A DNA stretch of 64,000 nucleotides, taken from the NCBI RefSeq assembly GCF_022179285.1, contig NZ_BPQO01000017.1, positions 62,001 through 126,000 on the forward strand, written 5' to 3'. This DNA comes from Methylobacterium hispanicum (GTDB taxonomy: Bacteria; Pseudomonadota; Alphaproteobacteria; Rhizobiales; Beijerinckiaceae). Shown in pieces: positions 44,305 through 52,041 of the stretch. The notes beneath the pieces were generated by a model. That model ran no database searches. It was given only the letters and a program-made list of their open reading frames with translations, and was not told where the DNA came from. The stretch's first letter is position 1. Every line of letters begins with the position of its first letter. The position numbers and the translations under genes were made by a program.

Positions 44305-44688
44305 TCAGGCCGCCTCCGGCACGAGGTCCTCGACGTCGACGTCGAGGACCCGTGCGAGCCGCTCGTAGATCGCGGGCTCGGCCGTGCCTACGCCCCGCTC
44401 CAGAGCCGAGATCTCGTCCTCGTCGAGGGCGCATACCTGCGCCAGCCGGGCAACCGAGGCGCCACGGCGTGCCCGCCAGAAGGCGAGGGGGCTCGGCGCG
44501 GCACGCAGGGCGTCGAGGTCGGCCTCGCTCAGCAACTCCTCCGTGCCGGCCCGCAGCCGCTCCTGCGAAGCGTCCACGAGGCGAGCGTCCAGGGTGTCCT
44601 CCGCCAGTTCCCGCAGGCGCTCGAACTCGGCCTCCGGTAGGATTACGATCGCCTCGCCGGAGGGCGTCCTCGTTCTGACGATGGTCAC
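44305..44688 (-). CDS. XRE-type antitoxin
   Basis: A 127-aa protein. Residues about 1-45 (V-R-T-P-S-G-E-A-I-V-I-L-P-E-A-E-F-E-R-L with one Arg-Thr inserted) look like the toxin-binding or Phd-like part. Residues about 68-122 form an HTH with F-W-R-A-R-R-G-A-S-V-A-R-L-A-Q and I-S-A-L-E-R-G-V-G. It lies 10 bases after the toxin gene, so the order is toxin first, as in HigBA-like modules. GTG 44688 was chosen as the first start after the toxin stop. It should bind the toxin and repress the pair. Confidence 0.82.
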   Translation of the reverse strand: MTIVRTRTPSGEAIVILPEAEFERLRELAEDTLDARLVDASQERLRAGTEELLSEADLDALRAAPSPLAFWRARRGASVARLAQVCALDEDEISALERGVGTAEPAIYERLARVLDVDVEDLVPEAA

Positions 44689-44698
44689 AGGCGCAATC

Positions 44699-44968
44699 CT
44701 AATCGTAGATCGAGCCGCGCGGCCCGACCACGTGGACAATGATCCGATCCGGCTCGCTCGTGAAGACCGCGCGCCAGTCGCCGACACGCAGTCGGTAGCG
44801 CTCGCCCTCGCCCTTCAGGGCCCGAACGTTGTTGGCGAGGCTCGCCGGATCGTCGGCGTACTGCTTCAGCTTCCGGCGGATCAGATCCTCGCTGTCGCGC
44901 GGCATCCGGGTCAGGGCCCGTGCAGCGGCGCGGGTGAAGACAAGCTCCTTGCCCATTCCGGCGCTCAT
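44699..44968 (-). CDS. RelE-family toxin
   Basis: An 89-aa RelE/ParE-fold protein. It has F-T-R-A-A-A-R-A-L-T-R-M at about 11-22, V-R-A-L-K-G-E-G-E-R-Y-R-L-R-V-G-D-W-R-A-V-F near 48-69, and the C-terminal V-G-P-R-G-S-I-Y. The R-L-R-V-G-D-W-R motif is the typical basic RelE core, suggesting ribosome-dependent mRNA cleavage. ATG 44968 or ATG 44956 could start it. It lies head to head with murB, leaving only 49 bases between the starts for both promoters. Confidence 0.85.
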   Translation of the reverse strand: MSAGMGKELVFTRAAARALTRMPRDSEDLIRRKLKQYADDPASLANNVRALKGEGERYRLRVGDWRAVFTSEPDRIIVHVVGPRGSIYD

Positions 44969-45017
44969 TCCGCCGCGCTCCCCTCACGCAACCGGTTCGG
45001 CCGGCGCGAAGCATAGC

Positions 45018-45950
45018 ATGACCACACAGCTCCACGATTCCATCCGCGCCGCGGCGCCCGGCCTGCGCGGTCGCCTGCTGGCGAACCAGCCGCTCGCCGA
45101 CCTCACGTGGTTCCGCGTCGGCGGACCGGCCGAGGTTCTATTCACGCCGGCGGACGAGGAAGACCTCGCCCGACTGCTCGCCGTCCTCGACCCGGCCGTG
45201 CCGGTGACCGTGATCGGCCTCGGCTCGAATCTCATCGTGCGCGACGGTGGCGTGCCGGGCGTGGTGGTGCGCCTCGGCGGCCGGGCCTTCGGCGGGATCG
45301 ACATCGACGGCGACAGGCTGCGCGTCGGCACCGCCGTGCCCGACATGCGGCTCGCCAAGGCCGCGGCCGAGGCCGGGCTCGACGGGCTCGCCTTCTTCCG
45401 CGGCATCCCGGGCTCGGTCGGGGGGGCGCTGCGCATGAACGCGGGAGCCCACGGCGGCGAGACCACCGACGTGCTGGTCGAGGCAAGGGGCGTCGATCGC
45501 CGGGGCAACCTGCGTAGCTTCACCCATGCCGAGATGGGCTTCACCTATCGGCACAGCACGGCGCCCGAGGACGTGATCTTCACGAGCGCCCTGTTCCGCG
45601 GCCGACCGGGCGAGCGCACCGCGATCGAGGCCGAGATGGACCGGGTCACCGCCGCGCGCGAGGCCGCCCAGCCGATCCGCGAGCGGACCGGCGGCTCGAC
45701 CTTCAAGAACCCGCCCGGGGCCAAGGCCTGGCAGCTCGTCGACCAGGCCGGCTGCCGGGGCCTCGCGCTCGGCGGCGCGCAGGTCAGCGAGATGCACTGC
45801 AACTTCCTGATCAACCGCGACAACGCCAGCGCGGCCGACATCGAGGCGCTCGGCGAGGAGGTCCGCCGCCGCGTGCGCGAGACCTCGGGCGTCGAGCTGC
45901 ACTGGGAGATCAAGCGGATCGGCATCGACGCCCCGATTGGTAAGGCGTAA
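45018..45950 (+). CDS. murB: UDP-N-acetylenolpyruvoylglucosamine reductase
   Basis: A 310-aa FAD enzyme making UDP-MurNAc. T-W-F-R-V-G-G-P-A near 33-41, G-L-G-S-N-L-I-V-R-D near 73-82, I-P-G-S-V-G-G-A-L-R-M-N-A-G-A near 134-148, and R-x-G-G-S-T-F-K-N-P-P-G near 227-238 with the catalytic Ser are all present. This short, type-II-like form is usual in Alphaproteobacteria. The ATG 45018 ribosome site is weak. The gene is isolated between two toxin-antitoxin pairs. Confidence 0.96.
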   Translation: MTTQLHDSIRAAAPGLRGRLLANQPLADLTWFRVGGPAEVLFTPADEEDLARLLAVLDPAVPVTVIGLGSNLIVRDGGVPGVVVRLGGRAFGGIDIDGDRLRVGTAVPDMRLAKAAAEAGLDGLAFFRGIPGSVGGALRMNAGAHGGETTDVLVEARGVDRRGNLRSFTHAEMGFTYRHSTAPEDVIFTSALFRGRPGERTAIEAEMDRVTAAREAAQPIRERTGGSTFKNPPGAKAWQLVDQAGCRGLALGGAQVSEMHCNFLINRDNASAADIEALGEEVRRRVRETSGVELHWEIKRIGIDAPIGKA

Positions 45951-45983
45951 GACGTAAGGCGCGTTCAGCTACGGGAGTGGGCG

Positions 45984-46211
45984 GTGAGCGGGACGGCCAA
46001 GGCCTACTCGAAGGTGTCGGTGAAGAGCCAGACCGTGATCCCCGCGGAGGTGCGCGAGCGCCTGGACCTCCGCCCGGGCGACCGCCTCCGTTATCTCCTC
46101 ACGCCGCGCGGCGTCCTGATCGAGAAGGCGCCCCCCGAGGGTGAGGATCCGCTGGTCGCCTTCACCGAGTGGGCTGGCCCGATCGACGACGAAGACTATG
46201 CCGACCTCTGA
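45984..46211 (+). CDS. AbrB/MazE-type antitoxin
   Basis: A 75-aa protein with an AbrB/SpoVT swapped-hairpin DNA-binding domain at about 8-52: K-V-S-V-K-S-Q-T-V-I-P-A-E-V-R-E-R-L-x-L-R-P-G-D. An acidic tail (I-D-D-E-D-Y-A-D-L), the likely toxin-binding part, follows. Start GTG 45984. Its end overlaps the toxin gene by 14 bases. It lies 33 bases after murB on the same strand, so murB transcripts may run into it. Confidence 0.88.
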   Translation: MSGTAKAYSKVSVKSQTVIPAEVRERLDLRPGDRLRYLLTPRGVLIEKAPPEGEDPLVAFTEWAGPIDDEDYADL

Positions 46212-46551
46212 GCCCGCACTCGGCGCGGGGGCCGTCGTGATCATCCCGTTTCCCTACGCGGATCGCTTGGCGGAGAAGCGGCGACCCGCGGTCGTGATCT
46301 CGAACGCGTCCGTCGCGGCGGCGGGCTTCGTCTGGATCGCCATGATCACGAGCGCGCGCAACGCGCCGATGGCGGACGACCTGCCGATCGCGGATCTGGC
46401 CCGCGCCGGGCTTGCCAAGCCGTCGGTGGTGCGCCCGCTGAAGATCGCCTGCATCGACGGATCGCGGGTCGTCCGGCGGGCCGGCGACCTCGATCCCGCC
46501 GCCGCCGAGCATCTGTTCGACCGCGTCCGCTCGCTGATCGGCCGCGCCTGA
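46198..46551 (+). CDS. MazF/PemK-family endoribonuclease toxin
   Basis: A 117-aa toxin. V-V-I-I-P-F-P-Y-A-D at about 12-21 is the first beta strand and loop of MazF, with K-R-R-P-A-V-V-I-S near 27-35 following, the conserved basic core. S-V-V-R-P-L-K-I is in the second half. Expected to cleave mRNA at short sites. ATG 46198 lies inside the antitoxin gene. ddl starts 36 bases after it. Confidence 0.88.
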   Translation: MPTSEPALGAGAVVIIPFPYADRLAEKRRPAVVISNASVAAAGFVWIAMITSARNAPMADDLPIADLARAGLAKPSVVRPLKIACIDGSRVVRRAGDLDPAAAEHLFDRVRSLIGRA

Positions 46552-46586
46552 GATCCTTTCCGAGACCCGAAGCACGAGGTGCCCCC

Positions 46587-47510
46587 ATGCCCAAGCACGT
46601 CGCCGTCCTCATGGGAGGCACCTCCAGCGAGCGCGTCGTCTCGCTCAGTTCCGGCAACGCCTGCGCGGGGGCGCTGGAAGGCGAGGGCTACCGCGTCACC
46701 CGCGTCGATGTCGGGGCCGACATCGCCGCCGTGCTCGCGGATCTTCGCCCGGACGTCGCCTTCAACGCCCTGCACGGCCCGGCCGGCGAGGACGGCACGA
46801 TCCAGGGCCTGCTGGAGATCCTGAAGATCCCCTACACGCATTCCGGCGTGCTGGCCTCGGCGCTCGCCATGCACAAGGAGCGTGCCAAAGTGGTCATGCG
46901 GGCGGCCGGCGTCGCCGTGCCGGAGGGCCGCGTCGTTAACCGTCACGTGGCCGCCAAGTCACACCCTTTGCCGCCTCCCTACGTCGTGAAGCCGGTCTCG
47001 GAGGGCTCCTCGGTCGGCGTCATCATCGTGCGCGACGGACGCTCGCACCCGCCCCAGATCCTGGCCTCGGACGCGTGGACCTACGGAGAGGAAGTCCTTG
47101 CGGAGACTTACATTGCGGGCCGCGAGCTGACCTGCGCGGTGATGGGCGACCGGGCCCTCGGGGTCATCGAGATCAAGCCCGCATCGGGCGAGTGGTACGA
47201 CTTCGACGCCAAGTACGCCGAGGGGGGGTCGATCCACGTCCTCCCGGCGGAGCTTAAACCAAATGTTTACCAGCGTGTCCAAGAGTTGGCGTTAACGGCG
47301 CATCAAGCACTGGGCTGCCGGGGCGTCAGCCGTGCGGACCTTCGCTACGACGATACACCGGGAGGCACCGGTGCCCTCGTCGTGCTCGAGGTCAACACGC
47401 AACCCGGTATGACCCAGACGAGCCTTGTGCCGGAGTTGGCGGCCCATGCGGGCTACGGATTCGGTGAGCTCGTCCGATGGATGGTGGAGGACGCTTCTCT
47501 GGGCCGCTGA
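46587..47510 (+). CDS. ddl: D-alanine:D-alanine ligase
   Basis: A 307-aa ATP-grasp enzyme. H-V-A-V-L-M-G-G-T-S-S-E-R near 3-15, N-A-L-H-G-x-x-G-E-D-G-T-I-Q-G near 60-74, K-P-V-S-E-G-S-S-V-G-V near 136-146, and V-L-E-V-N-T-Q-P-G-M-T near 269-279 are the family motifs. The segment 47250-47300 is markedly AT-richer than its surroundings and may hide a promoter for ftsQ. ddl overlaps ftsQ by 34 bases. Confidence 0.96.
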   Translation: MPKHVAVLMGGTSSERVVSLSSGNACAGALEGEGYRVTRVDVGADIAAVLADLRPDVAFNALHGPAGEDGTIQGLLEILKIPYTHSGVLASALAMHKERAKVVMRAAGVAVPEGRVVNRHVAAKSHPLPPPYVVKPVSEGSSVGVIIVRDGRSHPPQILASDAWTYGEEVLAETYIAGRELTCAVMGDRALGVIEIKPASGEWYDFDAKYAEGGSIHVLPAELKPNVYQRVQELALTAHQALGCRGVSRADLRYDDTPGGTGALVVLEVNTQPGMTQTSLVPELAAHAGYGFGELVRWMVEDASLGR

Positions 47511-48403
47511 GCCCCGCCGGCCCCGCCGCGGGACCGGTCGCGCGGCTGGCCGCGCGCCTCCTGCGCCGCTCGCCCTTCCGCAGCCTCCGCCCCCGGCTCC
47601 CGATCGAGCACCGCCTCCCCCGCGGCGTCGGCGCCGTCGGGCTCTCCGCGGCCTGCGCCGGCCTCGCGCTCGCCGGCTTCGTCGCGAGCGGCCGCTACGA
47701 CGCCTTCGTGGCCGAGCAGGGCCGCCCCCTGGACATCGCCGCCCGCATCGCCGGGTTCGGCGTCGAGCGCGTCACCATCTCGGGCATCTCGCGCATGTAC
47801 GAGCGGGAGGTGCTGACCGCGGCCGGCATCGACTGGCGCTCCTCCGTGCCCTTCCTCGACGTCGCCGAGGTGCGCGAGAAGCTGCTGCGCGTGCCGCTGA
47901 TCGCCTCGGCCTCGGTCCGCAAGATCTACCCGAACGAGATCGTCATCACGCAGGTCGAGCGGGAGCCCGCCGCGCTCTGGCAGAAGAACGGCGAGGTCAG
48001 CGTGATCGCCGCCGACGGCACCGTGATCGACACGATGCGGGACGACCGCTACGCCAGCCTGCCGCTCGTCGTGGGCGAGGGCGCCAACGAGCGGCTCGCC
48101 GAATATCTCGGCCTGATCCAGGCCGCGGGCAGCCTCGGCGAGCGCGTCCGGGCCGGCACCTACGTCTCGGGCCGGCGCTGGACGCTGAAACTCGACGGCG
48201 TCGACATCCGCCTGCCCGAGGCCGACCCGGCCGCGGCGCTGGCCCGCCTCGTCGCCCTGCAGCGCGGCGAGCGGCTCCTCGACAAGGACATCATCGCGGT
48301 CGACCTCCGGATGCCGGACCGCGTGGTGGTCCGGCTGACCGAGGAGGCCGCCGCCGCCCGCGCCGAGGCGCAGAAGAAGACCAAGAAGGGGACGGCCTCG
48401 TGA
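47477..48403 (+). CDS. ftsQ: Cell division protein FtsQ
   Basis: A 308-aa bitopic protein. A basic, Pro/Arg-rich cytoplasmic N-terminus of about 50 residues, a membrane helix at about 52-70, then a POTRA domain (V-E-R-V-T-I-S-G-I-S-R-M-Y-E-R-E-V-L, about 95-112) and a beta-type FtsQ domain to about 280. The charged tail ends A-Q-K-K-T-K-K. It links FtsL/FtsB to the divisome. ATG 47477 lies inside ddl. Confidence 0.93.
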   Translation: MDGGGRFSGPLSPAGPAAGPVARLAARLLRRSPFRSLRPRLPIEHRLPRGVGAVGLSAACAGLALAGFVASGRYDAFVAEQGRPLDIAARIAGFGVERVTISGISRMYEREVLTAAGIDWRSSVPFLDVAEVREKLLRVPLIASASVRKIYPNEIVITQVEREPAALWQKNGEVSVIAADGTVIDTMRDDRYASLPLVVGEGANERLAEYLGLIQAAGSLGERVRAGTYVSGRRWTLKLDGVDIRLPEADPAAALARLVALQRGERLLDKDIIAVDLRMPDRVVVRLTEEAAAARAEAQKKTKKGTAS

Positions 48404-48459
48404 GCGCGCCCGCCCGTTCTTCCACCCCTCTCGTCGTTCCTGTCGCCCGGTAGCGTTCG

Positions 48460-49782
48460 ATGCACAGCCAGCACGGCCTCACGCCCCGACTGAAGCCGCT
48501 CTCGGCGCGCCGCGCCGCGACGCTCTCGGTGCTGGATATCGGCACCAGCAAGGTCGTCTGCCTCATCGCCGAGCTGCAGCCCGCCGAGGCGATGTCGACG
48601 CTCCGCGGCCGCACCCACCTCGCGCGCATCATCGGCATCGGCCACCAGCGCTCGCTCGGACTCAAGGGCGGCGCCATCGTGGACTTGGAGGCCGCCGAGG
48701 GCGCGATCCGGCAGGCCGTGCACGCGGCCGAGCGGATGGCCAAGGTCGAGGTCCAGTCCGTCATCGTGAACATGTCGGGCGGGCGCCTCGCCTCGCAGCA
48801 CTTCCAGGCGCGGGTGAACGTCCGCACCGGCACCGTCACGGGCTCGGACGTCGAGCGCGTGCTCGAGACCGCGAGCGCCCACGGCGTCAGCCCCGGCCGG
48901 GCCGTGCTCCACGCCCTGCCGACCGGCTACGCGCTGGACGGCCAGGGCGCGGTGATCGACCCCTCCGGCATGATCGGCGAGGCGCTCGGCGTGGATCTCC
49001 ACGTCGTCACCGCGGAGGCCGCGGCCGCCCGCAACGTGATGCTGGCGGTCGAGCACTGCCATCTGGGCGTCGAGGCGGTGATCGCCACGCCCTACGCGGC
49101 CGGCCTCTCGGCGCTCGTCGACGACGAGGCCGAGATGGGCGTCTGCGTCATCGACATGGGCGGCGGCACCACGAGCTTCGGCGTGTTCCAGGGCGGCCAC
49201 CTCGTCCACACCGACGCGGTCGCGGTCGGCGGCCACCACGTCACCATGGACATCGCCCGCGGCCTCTCCACCCGGGTCGCGGCGGCCGAGCGGCTGAAGA
49301 CGCTCTACGGCTCGGCCATCGCCACCCCGTCGGACGAGCGCGACATGATCGCGGTCCACGGCGTCGGCGAGGACGAGGGCGACGCGCCGGCCCACGTGCC
49401 GCGCTCCCAGCTCGTGCGGATCATCAAGCCGCGCGTCGAGGAGGTGGTCGAGCTGGTGCGCGACCGCCTGCGCAACGCGGGCTTCGCCGCCCAGGCCGGG
49501 CGCCGCGTGGTGCTCACCGGCGGGGCGAGCCAGCTCGTGGGCCTGCCCGAGGTGGCGCGCCGGGTGATGCAGGGCCAGGTCCGCATCGGCCGCCCGCTCG
49601 GCATCCGCGGCCTGCCCGAGGCCGCCAAGGGCCCGGCCTTCTCGGCCGCGGTCGGCCTGCTGGTCTACCCGCAGGTCGCCCATGCCGAGCACTTCGAGCC
49701 GCGCGGGCACAGCGCCTTCGCGCGGACCGGCACCGACGGGTATTTCGGCCGCATGGTCGAGTGGATCCGCGGCGGCTTCTGA
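48460..49782 (+). CDS. ftsA: Cell division protein FtsA
   Basis: A 440-aa actin-like protein that tethers FtsZ to the membrane. V-L-D-I-G-T-S-K-V-V at about 25-34 is phosphate 1; I-D-M-G-G-G-T-T-S-F-G near 231-241 is phosphate 2; V-V-L-T-G-G-A-S-Q-L-V-G near 348-359 is the adenosine motif. The C-terminus G-R-M-V-E-W-I-R-G-G-F is the amphipathic membrane-binding helix. It starts 56 bases after ftsQ. Confidence 0.97.
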   Translation: MHSQHGLTPRLKPLSARRAATLSVLDIGTSKVVCLIAELQPAEAMSTLRGRTHLARIIGIGHQRSLGLKGGAIVDLEAAEGAIRQAVHAAERMAKVEVQSVIVNMSGGRLASQHFQARVNVRTGTVTGSDVERVLETASAHGVSPGRAVLHALPTGYALDGQGAVIDPSGMIGEALGVDLHVVTAEAAAARNVMLAVEHCHLGVEAVIATPYAAGLSALVDDEAEMGVCVIDMGGGTTSFGVFQGGHLVHTDAVAVGGHHVTMDIARGLSTRVAAAERLKTLYGSAIATPSDERDMIAVHGVGEDEGDAPAHVPRSQLVRIIKPRVEEVVELVRDRLRNAGFAAQAGRRVVLTGGASQLVGLPEVARRVMQGQVRIGRPLGIRGLPEAAKGPAFSAAVGLLVYPQVAHAEHFEPRGHSAFARTGTDGYFGRMVEWIRGGF

Positions 49783-49878
49783 GGTTTCGGCGGCCCGCCC
49801 CGGCGGTCCGCGAAAGAACGAGAAAACTCCGGCGTCTAGGCGCCCCAGCAATCCCAAGTTCACGAGAGGCTCGACACC

Positions 49879-51645
49879 ATGGCCATTTCCCTCCAGGCCC
49901 CCGACATCCGCGAACTCAAGCCCCGCATCACCGTGTTCGGCGTCGGCGGCGCCGGCGGCAACGCCGTCAACAACATGATCGAGTCGGGTCTCCTCGGCTG
50001 CGAGTTCGTGGTCGCCAACACGGATGCGCAGGCGCTGACCTCCTCGAAGGCCGAGCGCGTGATCCAGATGGGCCTCGGCGTGACGCAGGGGCTGGGCGCC
50101 GGCTCGCACCCGGAGGTCGGCTCGGCCGCCGCCGACGAGGTGATCGACGAGATCCGCGACCAGCTCTCGGGCGCCCACATGTGCTTCATCACCGCCGGCA
50201 TGGGCGGCGGCACCGGCACCGGCGCCGCCCCCGTCATCGCCCGCGCCGCGCGCGACATGGGCATCCTGACGGTCGGCGTCGTGACCAAGCCCTTCCAGTT
50301 CGAGGGCGTGCGCCGGATGCGCACGGCCGAGGCCGGCATCCAGGAGCTCCAGGCCTCCGTCGACACGCTCATCGTGATCCCGAACCAGAACCTGTTCCGG
50401 GTCGCCAACGAGAAGACCACCTTCGCGGACGCCTTCGCGATGGCCGACCAGGTGCTCTACTCGGGCGTCGCCTGCATCACCGACCTGATGGTGAAGGAGG
50501 GCCTGATCAACCTCGACTTCGCCGACGTGCGGGCGATCATGCGCGGCATGGGCAAGGCCATGATGGGCACGGGCGAGGCGTCGGGCGAGAAGCGCGCCAA
50601 CCGCGCCGCCGAGGCCGCGATCGCCAACCCGCTCCTCGACGACGTCTCGATGAAGGGCGCGCGCGGCCTGCTGATCTCGATCACCGGCGGCTCGGACCTC
50701 ACCCTGTACGAGCTCGACGAGGCCGCCACCCGCATCCGCGAGGAGGTCGATCAGGACGCCAACATCATCCTGGGCGCGACCTTCGACGAGAGCCTCGACG
50801 GCATCATCCGCGTGTCGGTGGTCGCCACCGGTATCGAGCCGGCGCTGATCTCGGCGAACTCGCCCAACAACCCGGCCATCGCCGAGACCGAGCAGCGCAT
50901 CGCCGAGGTCGCCGAGCGCCTGCGCTCCGAGGCCCGCTCGCGGGCCGCCGCGGTGCACAGCGCCGCCATCCAGGCCCCGCCCGCGATCCGCACCGAGGCC
51001 CCGGCCCCGGTCGCCCAGGCTCCTGTCGCCCAGGCTCCCGCCGCCCTCGCGCCGCAGCCCGAGCCGGCCCCGGTCATGCGCGACGACGTCCTGCTGACCC
51101 AGGCCGCGCCGCGCGCCGCCGCCGCCTTCGTGCCGCCGCCGGCCGCCGCGCCGCAGCAGCCCGAGTTGCCGCAGCATCACGCCGGCCCGTTCGTGCCGCC
51201 GCGGCCGGCCGCGCCGGCCTCGGCCCCGCTCGCCCGCGCGCCCCGCATGCCGCAGATCCACGAGCTGCCGCAGATCGCCCAGAACCAGATCATGGCGAGC
51301 CGCAGCGAGCCGGCGGCGGCGGAGCCCGCCGACGCCAAGCGCACCTCGCTGCTGCGCCGCCTCGCCACGGTCGGCTTCGGCGGACGCCGCGAGGAGGAGA
51401 CGGCTCCGCGCGCCGCGGCGCCCCAGGCCCCGATGCCGGCCGCGCCGCGCGTCCAGGCCCCGCAGGGTCATAGCGTCCCGCAGGGTCATCAGGCTCCCCA
51501 GGGCCATCACGCCCCGCAGCAGGCTCCGGCCTACCGCGCGCCCCAGGGCAACCTCGACGCGCAGGGCCGCAGCCAGCCCGCCACGCGGATGATGGACGAC
51601 GATCACCTGGAGATCCCGGCCTTCCTGCGCCGGCAGGCGAACTGA
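49879..51645 (+). CDS. ftsZ: Cell division GTPase FtsZ
   Basis: A 588-aa tubulin homologue that forms the Z ring. GTP signature G-G-G-T-G-T-G at 109-115; F-G-V-G-G-A-G-G-N-A near 20-29. The core ends at about 330. The linker of about 240 residues is Ala/Pro/Gln-rich and holds hexapeptide repeats near 526-545 (Q-A-P-Q-G-H, S-V-P-Q-G-H, Q-A-P-Q-G-H). The C-terminal peptide D-D-D-H-L-E-I-P-A-F-L-R-R-Q binds FtsA and other partners. An AGAGG ribosome site precedes ATG 49879. Confidence 0.98.
   Translation: MAISLQAPDIRELKPRITVFGVGGAGGNAVNNMIESGLLGCEFVVANTDAQALTSSKAERVIQMGLGVTQGLGAGSHPEVGSAAADEVIDEIRDQLSGAHMCFITAGMGGGTGTGAAPVIARAARDMGILTVGVVTKPFQFEGVRRMRTAEAGIQELQASVDTLIVIPNQNLFRVANEKTTFADAFAMADQVLYSGVACITDLMVKEGLINLDFADVRAIMRGMGKAMMGTGEASGEKRANRAAEAAIANPLLDDVSMKGARGLLISITGGSDLTLYELDEAATRIREEVDQDANIILGATFDESLDGIIRVSVVATGIEPALISANSPNNPAIAETEQRIAEVAERLRSEARSRAAAVHSAAIQAPPAIRTEAPAPVAQAPVAQAPAALAPQPEPAPVMRDDVLLTQAAPRAAAAFVPPPAAAPQQPELPQHHAGPFVPPRPAAPASAPLARAPRMPQIHELPQIAQNQIMASRSEPAAAEPADAKRTSLLRRLATVGFGGRREEETAPRAAAPQAPMPAAPRVQAPQGHSVPQGHQAPQGHHAPQQAPAYRAPQGNLDAQGRSQPATRMMDDDHLEIPAFLRRQAN
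51454..51513 (+). repeat. 18-bp coding repeats in the ftsZ linker
   Basis: Three 18-base units at 51454-51471, 51472-51489 and 51490-51507 encode x-x-P-Q-G-H, with a partial fourth unit after them. They lie in the disordered linker of FtsZ and are in frame. Confidence 0.85.
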
Positions 51646-51695
51646 TCCACGGCGGGCCCGTCCCCGGGCCCGCTCACCCGCTGGAACGACCGCGA

Positions 51696-51724
51696 CGCCC
51701 GCCGCCCGAGAGGACCGGCGGGCG
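51696..51724 (+). terminator. Hairpin after ftsZ
   Basis: CGCCCGCCG (51696-51704) pairs with CGGCGGGCG (51716-51724) around an 11-base loop, about 50 bases after the ftsZ stop. The following CTTGCATAC has few Ts, so termination may be incomplete. Confidence 0.55.
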
Positions 51725-51783
51725 CTTGCATACCCGGCGGTGAGGTTTTCGCGTCACATTCGACCGGCCGATTTAGGTTGCCG

Positions 51784-51798
51784 TTAACCATTCGTTAA
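51784..51798 (+). promoter_or_regulatory. Exact CtrA box TTAA-N7-TTAA
   Basis: TTAA (51784-51787), seven bases CCATTCG, TTAA (51795-51798), then C. This is the full consensus of the alphaproteobacterial cell-cycle regulator CtrA. Both halves lie in GTTAAC. It stands between ftsZ and lpxC, so it most likely acts on lpxC, about 245 bases upstream of its start. Confidence 0.7.
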
Positions 51799-52041
51799 CT
51801 GATTGGCACATCAAGCTCTTTTCCAAATTGCGGCAGAAGCGTGACTGTAACAGACGGTAAGAATCCGTGATTTGGCCCGGCAATCCGGCGTGGCTATAGA
51901 AAAATCAGGACCAACGAGCGGGCCGCACCGGCGCCAGCCGGCAGCGAACCCAGGGGCACCAAGCAGCGGACGGATCGAACGATGACGGGCCCTCGCGAGC
52001 GGCGGGGGATCCGGCGGCAGGTCACGGCCGAGGGCTCAGGA

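Larger units (their letters stand above)
51646..52041. other. ftsZ-lpxC intergenic region with regulatory sites
   Basis: About 396 bases. After the ftsZ hairpin at 51696-51724, an AT-rich patch at about 51760-51900 holds an exact CtrA-type box (51784-51798), a GAATC at 51861-51865, and a likely lpxC promoter zone. No gene frame is convincing. Confidence 0.6.

Noticed and set aside
48160..51606. Very long open frame on the minus strand across ftsQ, ftsA and ftsZ
   Set aside because: It mirrors codons of well-supported genes on the plus strand; its product is low-complexity (Gly/Arg/His/Asp-rich) with no domain. High GC makes such antisense frames common.
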